In this document: positions 37,267-46,729 of the stretch, one piece after another
Position numbering within the stretch: position 1 is the stretch's first letter
How the letters are laid out: each line of letters starts with the position of its first letter
Notes under the pieces: generated by a model
What the model was told of the DNA's origin: nothing
Seen by the model: only the letters and a program-made list of their open reading frames with translations
The model's database searches: none
Translations under genes and position numbers: made by a program
Origin: Pseudomonadota bacterium
Lineage (GTDB): Bacteria; Pseudomonadota; Gammaproteobacteria; Burkholderiales; Methylophilaceae
Assembly: GCA_029563075.1 (NCBI GenBank)
Contig: JAKQTN010000077.1
Span: 115,824-179,823, forward strand
Reading direction: 5' to 3'
DNA: 64,000 bases

Positions 37267-40200
37267 TTAGGGATTAATTTCCTGCCAGGTTTTTTCAAGT
37301 CGTTTAATCGAGACTGGAAATGGCGTTCTGAGTTCCTGCGCAAACAATGAAACACGCAGCTCTTCGATCAGCCAGCGATAATCCCGCAGGGTTTGTGGGA
37401 TGTCATGATTAGCCTGATTAAGCGCGTTCATTTTATCCTGCCAGCGCTGCCAGATTAACCCCACACTTGCGGCATTTTTACCGTCGCGCTCTGGGTTTGC
37501 CGGCTGTTTTTCGATGCGCAAACGCAGCGCTTTAAGATACCGTGGAATATGCTGCAACTGCTCCCAGGGCGTCTGGCTGAAACAGTTTTTATACACCAGC
37601 TGGCTCACCTGCTGTTCCAAGTCACGCTTCAGGCGATTCACGGTAGCCGGCATTTTGCTCTGCTGGGTGACGAGCAGCTGATACTCCGTCGCAATTGCCT
37701 GTGCCTGCCTTGCAATCGCTTCTGTCACGGCAGGCAGGCGAGTTCTTGCGCGAGCTTTCAGTTTCATGAAATCTGCATTGGTGCGCGGTAATTCATCTTC
37801 ACCAATGAAAGCGCGGTCTGCAATGGCGCGAATCATGTCTTCACGCAAATCATCCGGCGACATGATGTTTCTTAATGAAAGCGCATATTGATTAAAGTTC
37901 GGCAGGCTTTTTTCCAGCTGCTTCATTTGCTCTTTTAGTTCAAAGCGCATCAACCGGCAAACACCTTTACGATGACTTTGTTCGGCTTCGCGTTCGGTAT
38001 CGAACAGCTTTACCGAAATGCTGTCATCAGCGTCTTCCAGCGCAGGGTATCCCGTCACTTTCAGGCCATCGCGTTCAAAACTGAGCGTCTGCGGCAAATC
38101 GCCAAAATCCCACTGCTTTAAACCGGTTTTTTCAATATCTGGCGAGGTGTTTCTAAAAGTGAGTTGTGCGGCCGAGCCCAATTGTTTTTTGAGCAGGCCC
38201 CAGTCACGCCCCATCGCCAGCTCACGCCCTGCGTCATCAATAACACTAAAATTCATTAAATGATGCGGTGGTATATCGCTCAGATTCCAGTCGTCCTTGC
38301 TGATTTTTAAAGTGGTTTTAAGCTGTATATAATTAGCCAGGGTTTCCAGTAGCGGCAATGAAAATTTATTGTCTGCATACCCCAAGAATCCTGTGACGAA
38401 CTCCGGCACTGGCACACACACGCGGCGGAATGCCTTGGGCAAAGCTTTAATGAGGTAAGTCAGCTTTTCGCGCAACATGCCTGGTACCAGCCACTCGGTT
38501 TGTACTGGGTTTAATTGGTTCAGCAATGCAAGCGGAATGGTCGCTGTCACCCCATCCAAAACGTGTCCTGGTTCAAAACGATACTTCAGACTGATTTCAA
38601 CGCCATCTAAAATGATTTTTTCAGGAAACTGTACTGCCGTAATCGCATCCGCGCCGTGGCGCATCAAATCGTCACGCGTTAAATACAATAACTTGGGATT
38701 TAATTTTTCAGCATCTGCACGCCATTTCTCAAAACTCGCTGCATTATAAATATCCACAGGGATTCTGGTGTCATAGAATACAAATAATTGGTGTTCATCC
38801 ACCAGCACATCCTGACGCCGCGCTTTATGCTCCAGCTCTTCAACTTCGGCGATCAGGCGTTCATTGGCGGTGAAAAATGCAGCTTTAGTATCAAACTCTC
38901 CATTTGCAAGCGCCTCGCGTATAAAAATCTCACGCGATTCAGCAGGGTTGATCGGCCCGTAATGCACACGGCGCTTGGGAATAATGGTGAGGCCATACAG
39001 GCTCACACGCTCCCATGCATTCACCATGCCCATCTTTCTATCCCAGCGCGGGTCGGAGTAATGGCTGTCGGTTAAACCACGCGCCAGCGGCTCGATCCAG
39101 TCCGGCTCAATCTTTGCCACACAACGCGCATATAACTTGGTGGTATCTACCAACTCGGCAGCCATTACCCATTTGGGACGCGTTTTCTTTAAGCAAGAAC
39201 CAGGTGCAATGTGGAAACGAATGCCACGCGCGCCTGCATAAGACTCGCTCTCACCGTCTTTAAAGCCGATGTTGCCGAGCAATCCGGCTAGTAATGCCTT
39301 ATGAATTTGTTCGTAATTGGCTTCTTTCTCATTGAGTTTCAACGCCAACTCGGAAGCGATTTCCAGCAGCTGTCCGTGCAGTTCACGCCACTCTTTCAAA
39401 CGTAAAAAAGACAAAAAGTTAGTGTGGCACTGATTAAGCAGATCTTTATTGGATTTTTTGTTTTTAAGGGCATGATCAAACCAATCCCATAGCTTGAGAT
39501 AGCTCATAAAATCCGAGCCTTCACCTGCAAACTTGGCATGAGCATTATCCGCCGCTTCGCGCTTATCCATCGGGCGTTCACGCGGGTCTTGTATGCTCAG
39601 CACACTGGCAATAATCAGAATTTCTTTTAGGCAATGCTCGCGTTTCGCCGCCAGAATCATGCGCCCAACACGCGGATCTAGCGGCAGTTTTGCAAGCTGC
39701 AATCCCGTTTCAGTGATATTGCGCTTGGCATCTACCGCGCCCAGCTCCTGCAGCAACTGGTATCCATCATTGATGAGCCGCGAAGAAGGTGCTTCAATAA
39801 ACGGAAACTCGGCCACATCGCCTAAGCGCAACGCGGCCATACGCAAAATCACAGCCGCTAACGAGCTGCGCAGAATCTCTGGTTCAGTAAACTCCGGCCG
39901 GCCGTTAAAATCCTCCTCCGAGTACAAGCGTACGCAAATGCCGTTTGAAACGCGTCCGCAACGCCCTGCGCGCTGTTTGGCTGCCGCCTGTGATATTTTC
40001 TCTATCTGCAACTGCTCTACTTTAGCGCGTGTGCTGTAACGGTTCACCCGCGCTAGCCCAGCGTCAATCACGTATTTGATACCTGGAACGGTAAGTGAGG
40101 TCTCTGCCACATTAGTCGCCAGCACAATGCGCCGTAAACTATGACTTTTGAATATTTTTTGCTGGTCTTCAATGCTTAAACGCGCAAATAACGGCAAGAC

Positions 40201-41307
40201 TTCTATGTGCTTGAGTTTGGTCGAACGGCCCTGGTATTTGCGCAAATGATCGGCCACGTCGCGAATCTCACGCTCACCCGGCAGAAACACCAGAATGTCG
40301 CCATCGCCCTGCCGTAATAAATCATCGGCGGCATCCAGAATGGCTTCTTCAATGGCTTCCTCTTCATCATCCTCTTCCAGCCAGCGCGCTTCTGTCTTGG
40401 CTTTGCGGGCGATTCCAAATATGGTCTCATCCTCAAAATCAAACTGCGCATTTTCTGTCTCAGCAATTTCCTTAGCACGGAAACCTGCCTTTCCAAGCGG
40501 CCTATAACGCACTTCAACAGGATAAGTACGGCCGGAAACCTCAATCACAGGCGCACCGTTAAAATGATGTGAAAATCTATCCGCATCTATCGTGGCAGAT
40601 GTTACGATGATTTTTAAATCAGGACGTTTAGGTAGCAACTGCTTTAAGTAACCGAGTAAAAAATCAATGTTCAGGCTGCGCTCGTGCGCCTCATCAATAA
40701 CAATGGTGTCATAGGCATTAAGGAATTTATCCCCTTGCGTTTCCGCGAGCAATATACCGTCAGTCATCAGCTTGATATAGCTAGATTCTGACAACTTATC
40801 GTTAAAGCGCACCTTGTAGCCTACGACTTCGCCTAACGGACTTTGCAACTCTTGAGCAATACGTGCAGCCACCGAGCGTGCCGCGATGCGGCGCGGTTGC
40901 GTATGCCCGATTAACCCCGATACGCCGCGGCCAAGTTCCAGGCAGATTTTAGGGAGTTGTGTCGTTTTACCGGAACCAGTTTCGCCGCATACTATTACCA
41001 CCTGATTTTCTTGAATGGCTTTCGCAAGCTCTTCACGACGCGATGAAACGGGCAACTCGAGCGGGTATTCCGGCTTTGGCAAGTGACTTAAACGTTGCTG
41101 ATACTTTTGTTGCGAAACATGAATTTTTTGTGCGATTTCACCCAATAAGCGCTGTGCTTTTAGTTGCGATTTTTCATCGGAGAATTTCAGCAAATCTGCC
41201 ACATCGCGCAGCCTGCGGCGCAATACATGACGGTCTGCCAGCATGCAGTCGGGCAAGGCAGTTTCTAGAGATTTAAGGTTCGGGCTCAAGGGCTTATAGG
41301 CATTCAT
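37267..41307 (-). CDS. hrpA: ATP-dependent RNA helicase HrpA
   Basis: Large DEAH-box RNA helicase of 1346 residues. It has Walker A GETGSGKTTQLPK (about 108), DEAH in VIDEAHERSLNIDFL (about 208), TSATIDADRFS, LATNVAETSLTVPGI and QRAGRCGRV, followed by the helicase-associated and OB domains and the long C-terminal DUF3418 region found in HrpA. HrpA acts in mRNA processing and rescue of collided ribosomes in E. coli. The length is normal. The gene downstream (TonB-like) begins right at its stop; upstream it is divergent from the SulP gene. Confidence 0.95.
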   Translation of the reverse strand: MNAYKPLSPNLKSLETALPDCMLADRHVLRRRLRDVADLLKFSDEKSQLKAQRLLGEIAQKIHVSQQKYQQRLSHLPKPEYPLELPVSSRREELAKAIQENQVVIVCGETGSGKTTQLPKICLELGRGVSGLIGHTQPRRIAARSVAARIAQELQSPLGEVVGYKVRFNDKLSESSYIKLMTDGILLAETQGDKFLNAYDTIVIDEAHERSLNIDFLLGYLKQLLPKRPDLKIIVTSATIDADRFSHHFNGAPVIEVSGRTYPVEVRYRPLGKAGFRAKEIAETENAQFDFEDETIFGIARKAKTEARWLEEDDEEEAIEEAILDAADDLLRQGDGDILVFLPGEREIRDVADHLRKYQGRSTKLKHIEVLPLFARLSIEDQQKIFKSHSLRRIVLATNVAETSLTVPGIKYVIDAGLARVNRYSTRAKVEQLQIEKISQAAAKQRAGRCGRVSNGICVRLYSEEDFNGRPEFTEPEILRSSLAAVILRMAALRLGDVAEFPFIEAPSSRLINDGYQLLQELGAVDAKRNITETGLQLAKLPLDPRVGRMILAAKREHCLKEILIIASVLSIQDPRERPMDKREAADNAHAKFAGEGSDFMSYLKLWDWFDHALKNKKSNKDLLNQCHTNFLSFLRLKEWRELHGQLLEIASELALKLNEKEANYEQIHKALLAGLLGNIGFKDGESESYAGARGIRFHIAPGSCLKKTRPKWVMAAELVDTTKLYARCVAKIEPDWIEPLARGLTDSHYSDPRWDRKMGMVNAWERVSLYGLTIIPKRRVHYGPINPAESREIFIREALANGEFDTKAAFFTANERLIAEVEELEHKARRQDVLVDEHQLFVFYDTRIPVDIYNAASFEKWRADAEKLNPKLLYLTRDDLMRHGADAITAVQFPEKIILDGVEISLKYRFEPGHVLDGVTATIPLALLNQLNPVQTEWLVPGMLREKLTYLIKALPKAFRRVCVPVPEFVTGFLGYADNKFSLPLLETLANYIQLKTTLKISKDDWNLSDIPPHHLMNFSVIDDAGRELAMGRDWGLLKKQLGSAAQLTFRNTSPDIEKTGLKQWDFGDLPQTLSFERDGLKVTGYPALEDADDSISVKLFDTEREAEQSHRKGVCRLMRFELKEQMKQLEKSLPNFNQYALSLRNIMSPDDLREDMIRAIADRAFIGEDELPRTNADFMKLKARARTRLPAVTEAIARQAQAIATEYQLLVTQQSKMPATVNRLKRDLEQQVSQLVYKNCFSQTPWEQLQHIPRYLKALRLRIEKQPANPERDGKNAASVGLIWQRWQDKMNALNQANHDIPQTLRDYRWLIEELRVSLFAQELRTPFPVSIKRLEKTWQEINP

Positions 41308-41470
41308 AAGAACATGATTTTATCATGCAGAGCGTAGGCCTCTTCAGGAATCAGCCAACAAGTTTCTGCTGCATTTTTTTAACAAGTCGCCTCCTTTAAT
41401 GCTTGTGTCTTGCGTGCTAACATAACGATGCAATCCATTTAAAACAAAACATATTTAACATATTGAACTC

Positions 41471-43090
41471 ATGATTGCATTCTTAGAAGCTAAACGCGCA
41501 GGTTTGTTTGCTAAACCACATTGGGCCAATAATCTGCTGGCGGGTGTAATTGTGGGGATTGTTGCGTTGCCTTTGGCAATGGCATTTGCCATTGCTTCAG
41601 GCGCCAAACCAGAGCAAGGCATCTATACTGCTATCGTTGCAGGCGGCATCAGCTCTATACTCGGTGGCAGCCGGTTACAGATATCAGGCCCAACAGGTGC
41701 ATTTATCGTGATACTTGCCGGCATCACTGCTAAATACGGCATTGCGGGTTTGCAAATGGCCACCTTGATGGCCGGGTTTATGCTGCTCATCATGGGCCTG
41801 GTACGTTTTGGCAGCGTCATTAAATTTATTCCGGATCCGGTGATTGTCGGATTTACTAGCGGTATCGCAGTGATTATCTGGGTGGGTCAATGGAAAGATT
41901 TTTTTGGCTTAAAACCCGAGCTAGGCGCTGAACATTTCCACGAAAAAGTGTGGGATTTAATACAGGCATTTCCAAGCTTACATCTTGAAACAGCGCTATT
42001 AGCCTTGTTTACTCTGCTAGTAGTAATTTTTTCACCTCGCCTGTTTAAGCGCATACCTTCACCTTTAATTGCCATGGTGTCGGCAACCCTGATTCAAGCG
42101 CTATTTGAATTTAAAAGCGTTGCCACTATTGGCTCCGCTTTTGGTGGCATTCCCCAAAGTTTGCCCAAGTTTGAGTTCTTGCCCATCCGGTTTTCTCAAA
42201 TATTACAGCTGGTTGGCCCCGCATTTACCATCGCACTGCTGGGTGCGATTGAATCCTTACTCTCTGCGGTGGTGGCGGACAGCATGACCAGCACTAAACA
42301 TGACTCTAACCAAGAACTTGTTGGTCAAGGCGTTGCTAACATTTTCTCACCCCTATTCGGTGGTTTTGCTTCTACAGGCGCGATCGCGCGTACCGCCACC
42401 AATATCCGCAATGGCGCTACCAGCCCATTGGCAGGTATTGTGCATACACTGACATTGATCATCATTGTATTGATGTTAGCACCACTTGCAGCACACATCC
42501 CTTTATGTTCGTTATCTGCAATATTGTTTGTGGTGGCGTATAACATGAGCGAACTACATCGTTTTTCACATATGGTACATACTGCACCCAAAGCGGATAT
42601 AGCAGTGCTGCTTATTACATTCGCATTGACAGTATTCACCGATTTGGTTGTTGCAGTGAATATTGGCGTTATGCTAGCCGCGCTGCTGTTTATGAAGCGC
42701 ATGAGCGAAGCCGTGAGTATTCAGCAACAAACTCACGCACAACTGGCACAAGAAACCAACAATGAAAATTTTATATTGCCCAGTAATGTGGCAGTGTATG
42801 CAATGGAAGGCCCATTCTTTTTTGGTGCGGCAGAAAGTCTGATGAGTGCGTTGCAGCATGTGCATAGCCATGCCGATGTGTTGGTATTGCGTATGGGACA
42901 GGTGCCGATTATCGACGCTACAGGATTGCAAACACTATGGGATCTGATCGATACTTGCGAGCGTAATAATACTCGCCTGATGCTTTGTGAAGTACGCTCG
43001 AATATACTAGAAAAGATGAAACGTGCGGGTCTTGCTGGGAAGGTCGGTCAAGACAATATTATTGAGAATATACAAGCATTGAATATCTAG
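41471..43090 (+). CDS. SulP-family anion transporter with STAS domain
   Basis: Inner-membrane SLC26/SulP transporter, 539 residues. About ten to twelve membrane segments occupy residues 20-405, with family motifs SGAKPEQGIYTAIVAG, ISGPTGAFIVIL, GFTSGIAVIIWVGQ and a late GGFASTGAIARTATNIRNGATSPLAG. A C-terminal STAS domain (about 435-535) contains LVLRMGQVPIIDATGLQTL. Substrates in the family include sulfate, bicarbonate, dicarboxylates and chloride; the substrate here cannot be told. It is transcribed alone. Confidence 0.93.
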   Translation: MIAFLEAKRAGLFAKPHWANNLLAGVIVGIVALPLAMAFAIASGAKPEQGIYTAIVAGGISSILGGSRLQISGPTGAFIVILAGITAKYGIAGLQMATLMAGFMLLIMGLVRFGSVIKFIPDPVIVGFTSGIAVIIWVGQWKDFFGLKPELGAEHFHEKVWDLIQAFPSLHLETALLALFTLLVVIFSPRLFKRIPSPLIAMVSATLIQALFEFKSVATIGSAFGGIPQSLPKFEFLPIRFSQILQLVGPAFTIALLGAIESLLSAVVADSMTSTKHDSNQELVGQGVANIFSPLFGGFASTGAIARTATNIRNGATSPLAGIVHTLTLIIIVLMLAPLAAHIPLCSLSAILFVVAYNMSELHRFSHMVHTAPKADIAVLLITFALTVFTDLVVAVNIGVMLAALLFMKRMSEAVSIQQQTHAQLAQETNNENFILPSNVAVYAMEGPFFFGAAESLMSALQHVHSHADVLVLRMGQVPIIDATGLQTLWDLIDTCERNNTRLMLCEVRSNILEKMKRAGLAGKVGQDNIIENIQALNI

Positions 43091-43126
43091 AGGAATCAGA
43101 CTCCAAGAGCATAAGCCATTTGCAGA

Positions 43127-43435
43127 CTAATTCTTGGTGTTGTTCAGAGCCTCTAGGTTGTACTTCGCCTTGAAATTCTGATGATCCAGTGCCAATGCGT
43201 TCAGGTAGCACTGACGTGCCTTTTCAGGCTGTCCGGCCAGAAAATAGGCAAAGCCAAGGTTGTTATGCACTCTTGATTTATTGGGTGAAAGTTTGGCCGT
43301 GGCCTGCCACAGCGCGACCTCGCTGCGATAATCAGAGTTACGCATGATGGTAAGCGTACTGGCGGAAATCAACAAAACCATAGCCGCTATGATAAATTGT
43401 CTTGCGCTCAACAGGATGGCTATCTCTGCCGCCAC
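43127..43435 (-). pseudogene. C-terminal remnant of a membrane TPR protein
   Basis: Open frame of about 102 codons (GTG start immediately after an in-frame TAG). It encodes one hydrophobic segment, then RNSDYRSEVALWQATAKLSP and a tetratricopeptide repeat (NNLGFAYFLAGQPEKARQCYLNALALDHQNF). This matches the last membrane helix and first repeats of the multi-membrane-span plus TPR (TMTC-like) proteins, which are normally 500 or more residues. The missing N-terminal part is not found upstream; another gene ends there. It is best read as a decayed remnant, though a small expressed protein is not excluded. Confidence 0.6.
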
Positions 43436-43468
43436 AAATGCCTAACTAAATTCCAAATGAATGCTAGA

Positions 43469-44722
43469 TTAAAAACCAAACACGTCTTTTAATTTTTTCG
43501 CCTTATCTAAAACGCTGCCACCAGTATCGGAACTGCCCGGTTTGCTAGTCGAGTCGCTCATGTTGCCCGAGTCTTCCTGCCCCTGGTTACCACGGCTATT
43601 GCCACCACCCATGCCGCCCAGCATGACCATTGTAGTGGATTTGACGCGCAAGCGCGACGCCCATTCAGGCTTGATTTTTTTCTTGGGGTCTGGCGTTGGA
43701 TAAACCACGTTGAGTTCTGGTCCATAAGCAATCATTTGCGCCATCACCCCTTGCGTTTCTTTGAAGATACCTTCAGGAATAGCACAACTTTGCTGGCTGT
43801 TAGGCAAAATTAATTTCTCTTTAAGCAGTTTTTCTATCATTTTCGGGGTTAAGTAATTCATCAAGCCCCAGCCTGGTTCCTGCTTTTCACTCGCGCTCCA
43901 GATGATCATGTCGCCTTTGCTTTTAGAACCCATCGCATTTAAAAAATAAGCTTTCGCATTATTAACATTATTCCAGGCCACATTCACCGAGCCACTGGTT
44001 TCCCCGGTCGCTTTCGCCTCAATTTTAGGCATGAAATCATAGCCTGAATCAACATTGAACTTCATTCCTTCCGGCACGCCGTCACCAGAAATGACATGCT
44101 CGCCCATCAAAGAGGCATTGTCAGGCACACGTTTTTTATCCTGAATGTTGGGCCAGATGGAATTGCCCACAATTGCTCGCGCCCCGCGATCCGCCGTGTA
44201 ATTCCCTGCCAGAAACTTGCCAAAACCGCTTTTAGATGAAAAATCAATCACCCTGGGCTGACCAGAGCGCACTTTATCACTGCATCCCCAGTAAAAGTAA
44301 ATTTTGCCGGTTTCCTGCATTTTTGGGTCGGTATATTCGCTATTGCCAGGCTCTACTTTTCCTGACTCTACGGGTACCAGGGGAATAGATGCGCCCATCA
44401 ACATGCCTGAAGGCAGCCCATGCGTGCCTTTTGACCCTGCAGGAACTTTGCTGACGCGCAGCGCATTATCCATCCATTTGCCTGCTCCTCCCGCAGACAC
44501 GCCATCATTGGTCGCATTACCAAAAGTATTATCGCTTCCAGCCCCTCCCCTCATCATACTACCCATCAAGCCCGCCATGCCATCATCCATGCCAGACATC
44601 GACATATTAGAGGTGTGAATATCCATCCAATACTGGGTAGGGACAGCATCAGCCCAGGTAACTGTTGGTAAGGCACAAGTGAATAAAGCAACTGCAATTG
44701 TTGATTGTTTTTTCAGTTTCAT
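43469..44722 (-). CDS. unrecognised secreted protein A (shared leader and C-terminal tag)
   Basis: I do not recognise this 417-residue protein. It has a signal peptide (MKLKKQ start, hydrophobic about 8-20, cleavage near WADA), a Met/Gly-rich stretch (about 40-65), a middle domain with IYFYWGCSDKVRSGQP and AWNNVNNAKAYFLNAMG, a Gly/Ser/Asn-rich linker, and a C-terminal end DKAKKLKDVFGF. GGAG precedes the ATG. Its leader, first codons and last dozen residues match those of the next gene upstream (44763-45536), although the middles differ. The two are probably one operon (40-base gap). Likely periplasmic or outer-membrane associated. Confidence 0.75.
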   Translation of the reverse strand: MKLKKQSTIAVALFTCALPTVTWADAVPTQYWMDIHTSNMSMSGMDDGMAGLMGSMMRGGAGSDNTFGNATNDGVSAGGAGKWMDNALRVSKVPAGSKGTHGLPSGMLMGASIPLVPVESGKVEPGNSEYTDPKMQETGKIYFYWGCSDKVRSGQPRVIDFSSKSGFGKFLAGNYTADRGARAIVGNSIWPNIQDKKRVPDNASLMGEHVISGDGVPEGMKFNVDSGYDFMPKIEAKATGETSGSVNVAWNNVNNAKAYFLNAMGSKSKGDMIIWSASEKQEPGWGLMNYLTPKMIEKLLKEKLILPNSQQSCAIPEGIFKETQGVMAQMIAYGPELNVVYPTPDPKKKIKPEWASRLRVKSTTMVMLGGMGGGNSRGNQGQEDSGNMSDSTSKPGSSDTGGSVLDKAKKLKDVFGF

Positions 44723-44762
44723 GTGAATCTCCTTTCAAAAGCTATCTGTTGATATTTAGTGG

Positions 44763-45536
44763 TTAAAACCTTAATACATCCTTCAACTTTTTGGCTTTAT
44801 TCAGTGCATCATCCACAGTATCGGGGGCTTTTGGTGCGCTACCGCTATTTGACGTATTATTGCTGCTTGAGGTATTACTGCTACCGCTAGCAGATGACCC
44901 AGTCGTCGTGGACAATGTTGGCCTTTCAGTATCTGCACGCCCTGCCGCGGGCTGGGCGTTCCCTTTGGCCAAATCCTCTGGCGTCCAGTTCCAGCCTGGC
45001 CCACCCGTGGTAAGCGAGTCTTTCATATTGCTTCGATTGATCATAATCTCGTCGATTCTACCTGGAATATTGAAATCCTCGGTCTTGCAGTTTCCTTTGC
45101 AACGGATTTGCACTTCGGTCCCAGATGAAACATAGAAATTGTGTGATTCCCTGCCAGATGGGCTCGCCCAGGTGCGCCACGGTTTCATGTAAGGAAAGAT
45201 TGCCGTGTAGAAATCCAGCAGGGATGCATTGGTCTTGTAGAAGAAGTAAGTGCGTTTTTCTGGCGGGTCGCACTTGGGATCACCAGATGACCTAACCGCA
45301 TCGATAGTCAGACCAGCAAGCTCCGGGAGACCCATATCTGAAAACTTCGGCGGGTCTTTGGCTAATGCTTTTGCCGCCTGCCTGGCCCGCGTTTCGCTGT
45401 AGTCCACACAATCAGCGACCGCGGACGAAGTGAATACTGCCAGCACAAGTGCTACGATCGGCGCGGCGGCAGAACGCGAGGTGCTATTGATGCTTGACAT
45501 GCCGCTCTCATTTTGAAGTTGTTTTTTTAGCTTCAT
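44763..45536 (-). CDS. unrecognised secreted protein B (shared leader and C-terminal tag)
   Basis: I do not recognise this 257-residue protein. It starts MKLKKQ, has a longer n-region than usual, a hydrophobic stretch (about 25-38) with a cleavage site near AVADC, and two cysteine pairs (CVDY / KCDPP; RCKGNC). A domain with FFYKTNASLLDFYTAIFPYMKPWRTWAS follows, then a Ser/Thr/Asn-rich linker and the tail NKAKKLKDVLRF, the same tag as protein A. AAGGGG precedes the ATG and decides this start over an internal Met. Expected in the periplasm or at the outer membrane. The 143-base stretch upstream (45537-45679) should hold the promoter; no clear box was picked out. Confidence 0.75.
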   Translation of the reverse strand: MKLKKQLQNESGMSSINSTSRSAAAPIVALVLAVFTSSAVADCVDYSETRARQAAKALAKDPPKFSDMGLPELAGLTIDAVRSSGDPKCDPPEKRTYFFYKTNASLLDFYTAIFPYMKPWRTWASPSGRESHNFYVSSGTEVQIRCKGNCKTEDFNIPGRIDEIMINRSNMKDSLTTGGPGWNWTPEDLAKGNAQPAAGRADTERPTLSTTTGSSASGSSNTSSSNNTSNSGSAPKAPDTVDDALNKAKKLKDVLRF

Positions 45537-45679
45537 GTAAGTCCCCTTATCAAAAGTTACTTATCGGTCAAGATAATCCCAAATACAATCTCAAAAGATT
45601 GATGAAATTATTGAGATTATGCTACACCTTTTGCTTGCCTTGTCTACCCTATTTAGATGTGGCTAAGTTCTATCAGGAC

Positions 45680-46501
45680 TTAACCATTAACAAACCGTTG
45701 TTGCAAATCTTCTAAATTAAATTCTTGCAAAATAGCTTCTAACCTTGCTTGTGCGTTTTTACGTGGCTGACCCGTATATTTAGCGATGATCAGCTCGTTT
45801 TTCATGGAATGCTCCCAACCCACCAGCTCGGTCACTGTGACGTTATACCCAGCTGCCTCCAATTGTAGGCAACGCAATACATTGGTGATCTGGCTGCCAA
45901 ATTCGCGGGTGTGAATCGGGTGGCGCCAGATTTCACTTAATGGCGTTTTACTAAAGCTTTCATTTTTGTGTTTACGCAGCGCTTCTGCCACTTCCGCCTG
46001 ACAGCAAGGTACTAACACGATGTATCTAGCATGTTTTTTTAAGCCAAACTGAATGGCGTCATCGGTCGCTGTGTTACAGGCATGCAGCGCAGTAACAATT
46101 TCCACGCGGCCCGGCAGCGTGTTTGATGTGATGGATTCCTCTACCGTCAAATGTTCAAACCGCATGCGCGCAAACCCTAAGTGCTGCGCCAGATCTCTTG
46201 ATTTTTCCACTAACTCAGCACGCGTTTCGATACCAATCACTTCACCGACACTCAATTGTTTGAGTAATAAATCATACAAAATAAAGCCTAAGTAAGATTT
46301 ACCCGCTCCGTGATCAACCAGCACTGGGTTTGGATTATGCGCAACCACATCGTTAAAAAGTGGCTCAATAAAATTCACCAGGTGATATACCTGCTTGAGC
46401 TTGCGGCGACTATCCTGATTCAGCTTGCCATCGCGCGTGAGGATATGCAGCGCTTTCAGCAACTCGTGTGATTGATTTGGTTTGATTTCAGGAATTTGCA
46501 T
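45680..46501 (-). CDS. SAM-dependent methyltransferase, unknown substrate
   Basis: Class I SAM-dependent methyltransferase, 273 residues. SAM-site motif I appears as PVLVDHGAGKSYLGFILYDLL (about 60-80), followed by VIGIETRAELVEKS (acidic ribose-binding loop) and EIVTALHACNTATDDAIQFGLKKHARYIVLVPCCQ. The GAGKSYLGF and LHACNTATDDA segments are typical of a family often annotated only as methyltransferase-domain protein; RNA or protein substrates are possible. No strong ribosome site is seen. Confidence 0.8.
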   Translation of the reverse strand: MQIPEIKPNQSHELLKALHILTRDGKLNQDSRRKLKQVYHLVNFIEPLFNDVVAHNPNPVLVDHGAGKSYLGFILYDLLLKQLSVGEVIGIETRAELVEKSRDLAQHLGFARMRFEHLTVEESITSNTLPGRVEIVTALHACNTATDDAIQFGLKKHARYIVLVPCCQAEVAEALRKHKNESFSKTPLSEIWRHPIHTREFGSQITNVLRCLQLEAAGYNVTVTELVGWEHSMKNELIIAKYTGQPRKNAQARLEAILQEFNLEDLQQRFVNG

Positions 46502-46532
46502 AGCGCTATTTTAAGGCAAAAACTAACTAGCC

Positions 46533-46574
46533 GCCGATAAACGCAGATGAACGCCGATAAAAGCAGATAAAAAC
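46533..46574. repeat. two-unit tandem repeat, about 21 bp
   Basis: GCCGATAAACGCAGATGAAC is followed at once by the near copy GCCGATAAAAGCAGATAAAAAC. It sits in the gene-free gap 46502-46729 upstream of the ylqF gene. Two units only; no CRISPR-like spacing. Its role is unknown. Confidence 0.6.
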
Positions 46575-46632
46575 TTGAATTGAATGACTAAATGTTAAAA
46601 TACACACACAACTACAACTAAATTTTGCCTCA

Positions 46633-46717
46633 CTCATCAAGAGATGACGAGGCGGCAAGCCAAAGATAGTACGTTTTAGTACGGCGAGGCGCAAGCAACA
46701 AAGTCAGAATTGATGAG
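46633..46717. repeat. candidate dispersed intergenic repeat, copy 2, with inverted ends
   Basis: Bounded by the perfect 8-bp inverted pair CTCATCAA / TTGATGAG, with internal words GATAGTACG, TTTTAGTACGGCGAGG and GCAAGCAACAAAG. The same words recur in 6395-6535. It lies directly upstream of the ylqF ribosome site. The paired ends and a second copy elsewhere suggest a small palindromic chromosomal repeat. Confidence 0.5.
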
Positions 46718-46729
46718 GGGACGAAATAG

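Noticed and set aside
46533..46574. CRISPR-like array
   Set aside because: Only two directly abutting imperfect units, no spacers, no cas genes anywhere in the window.
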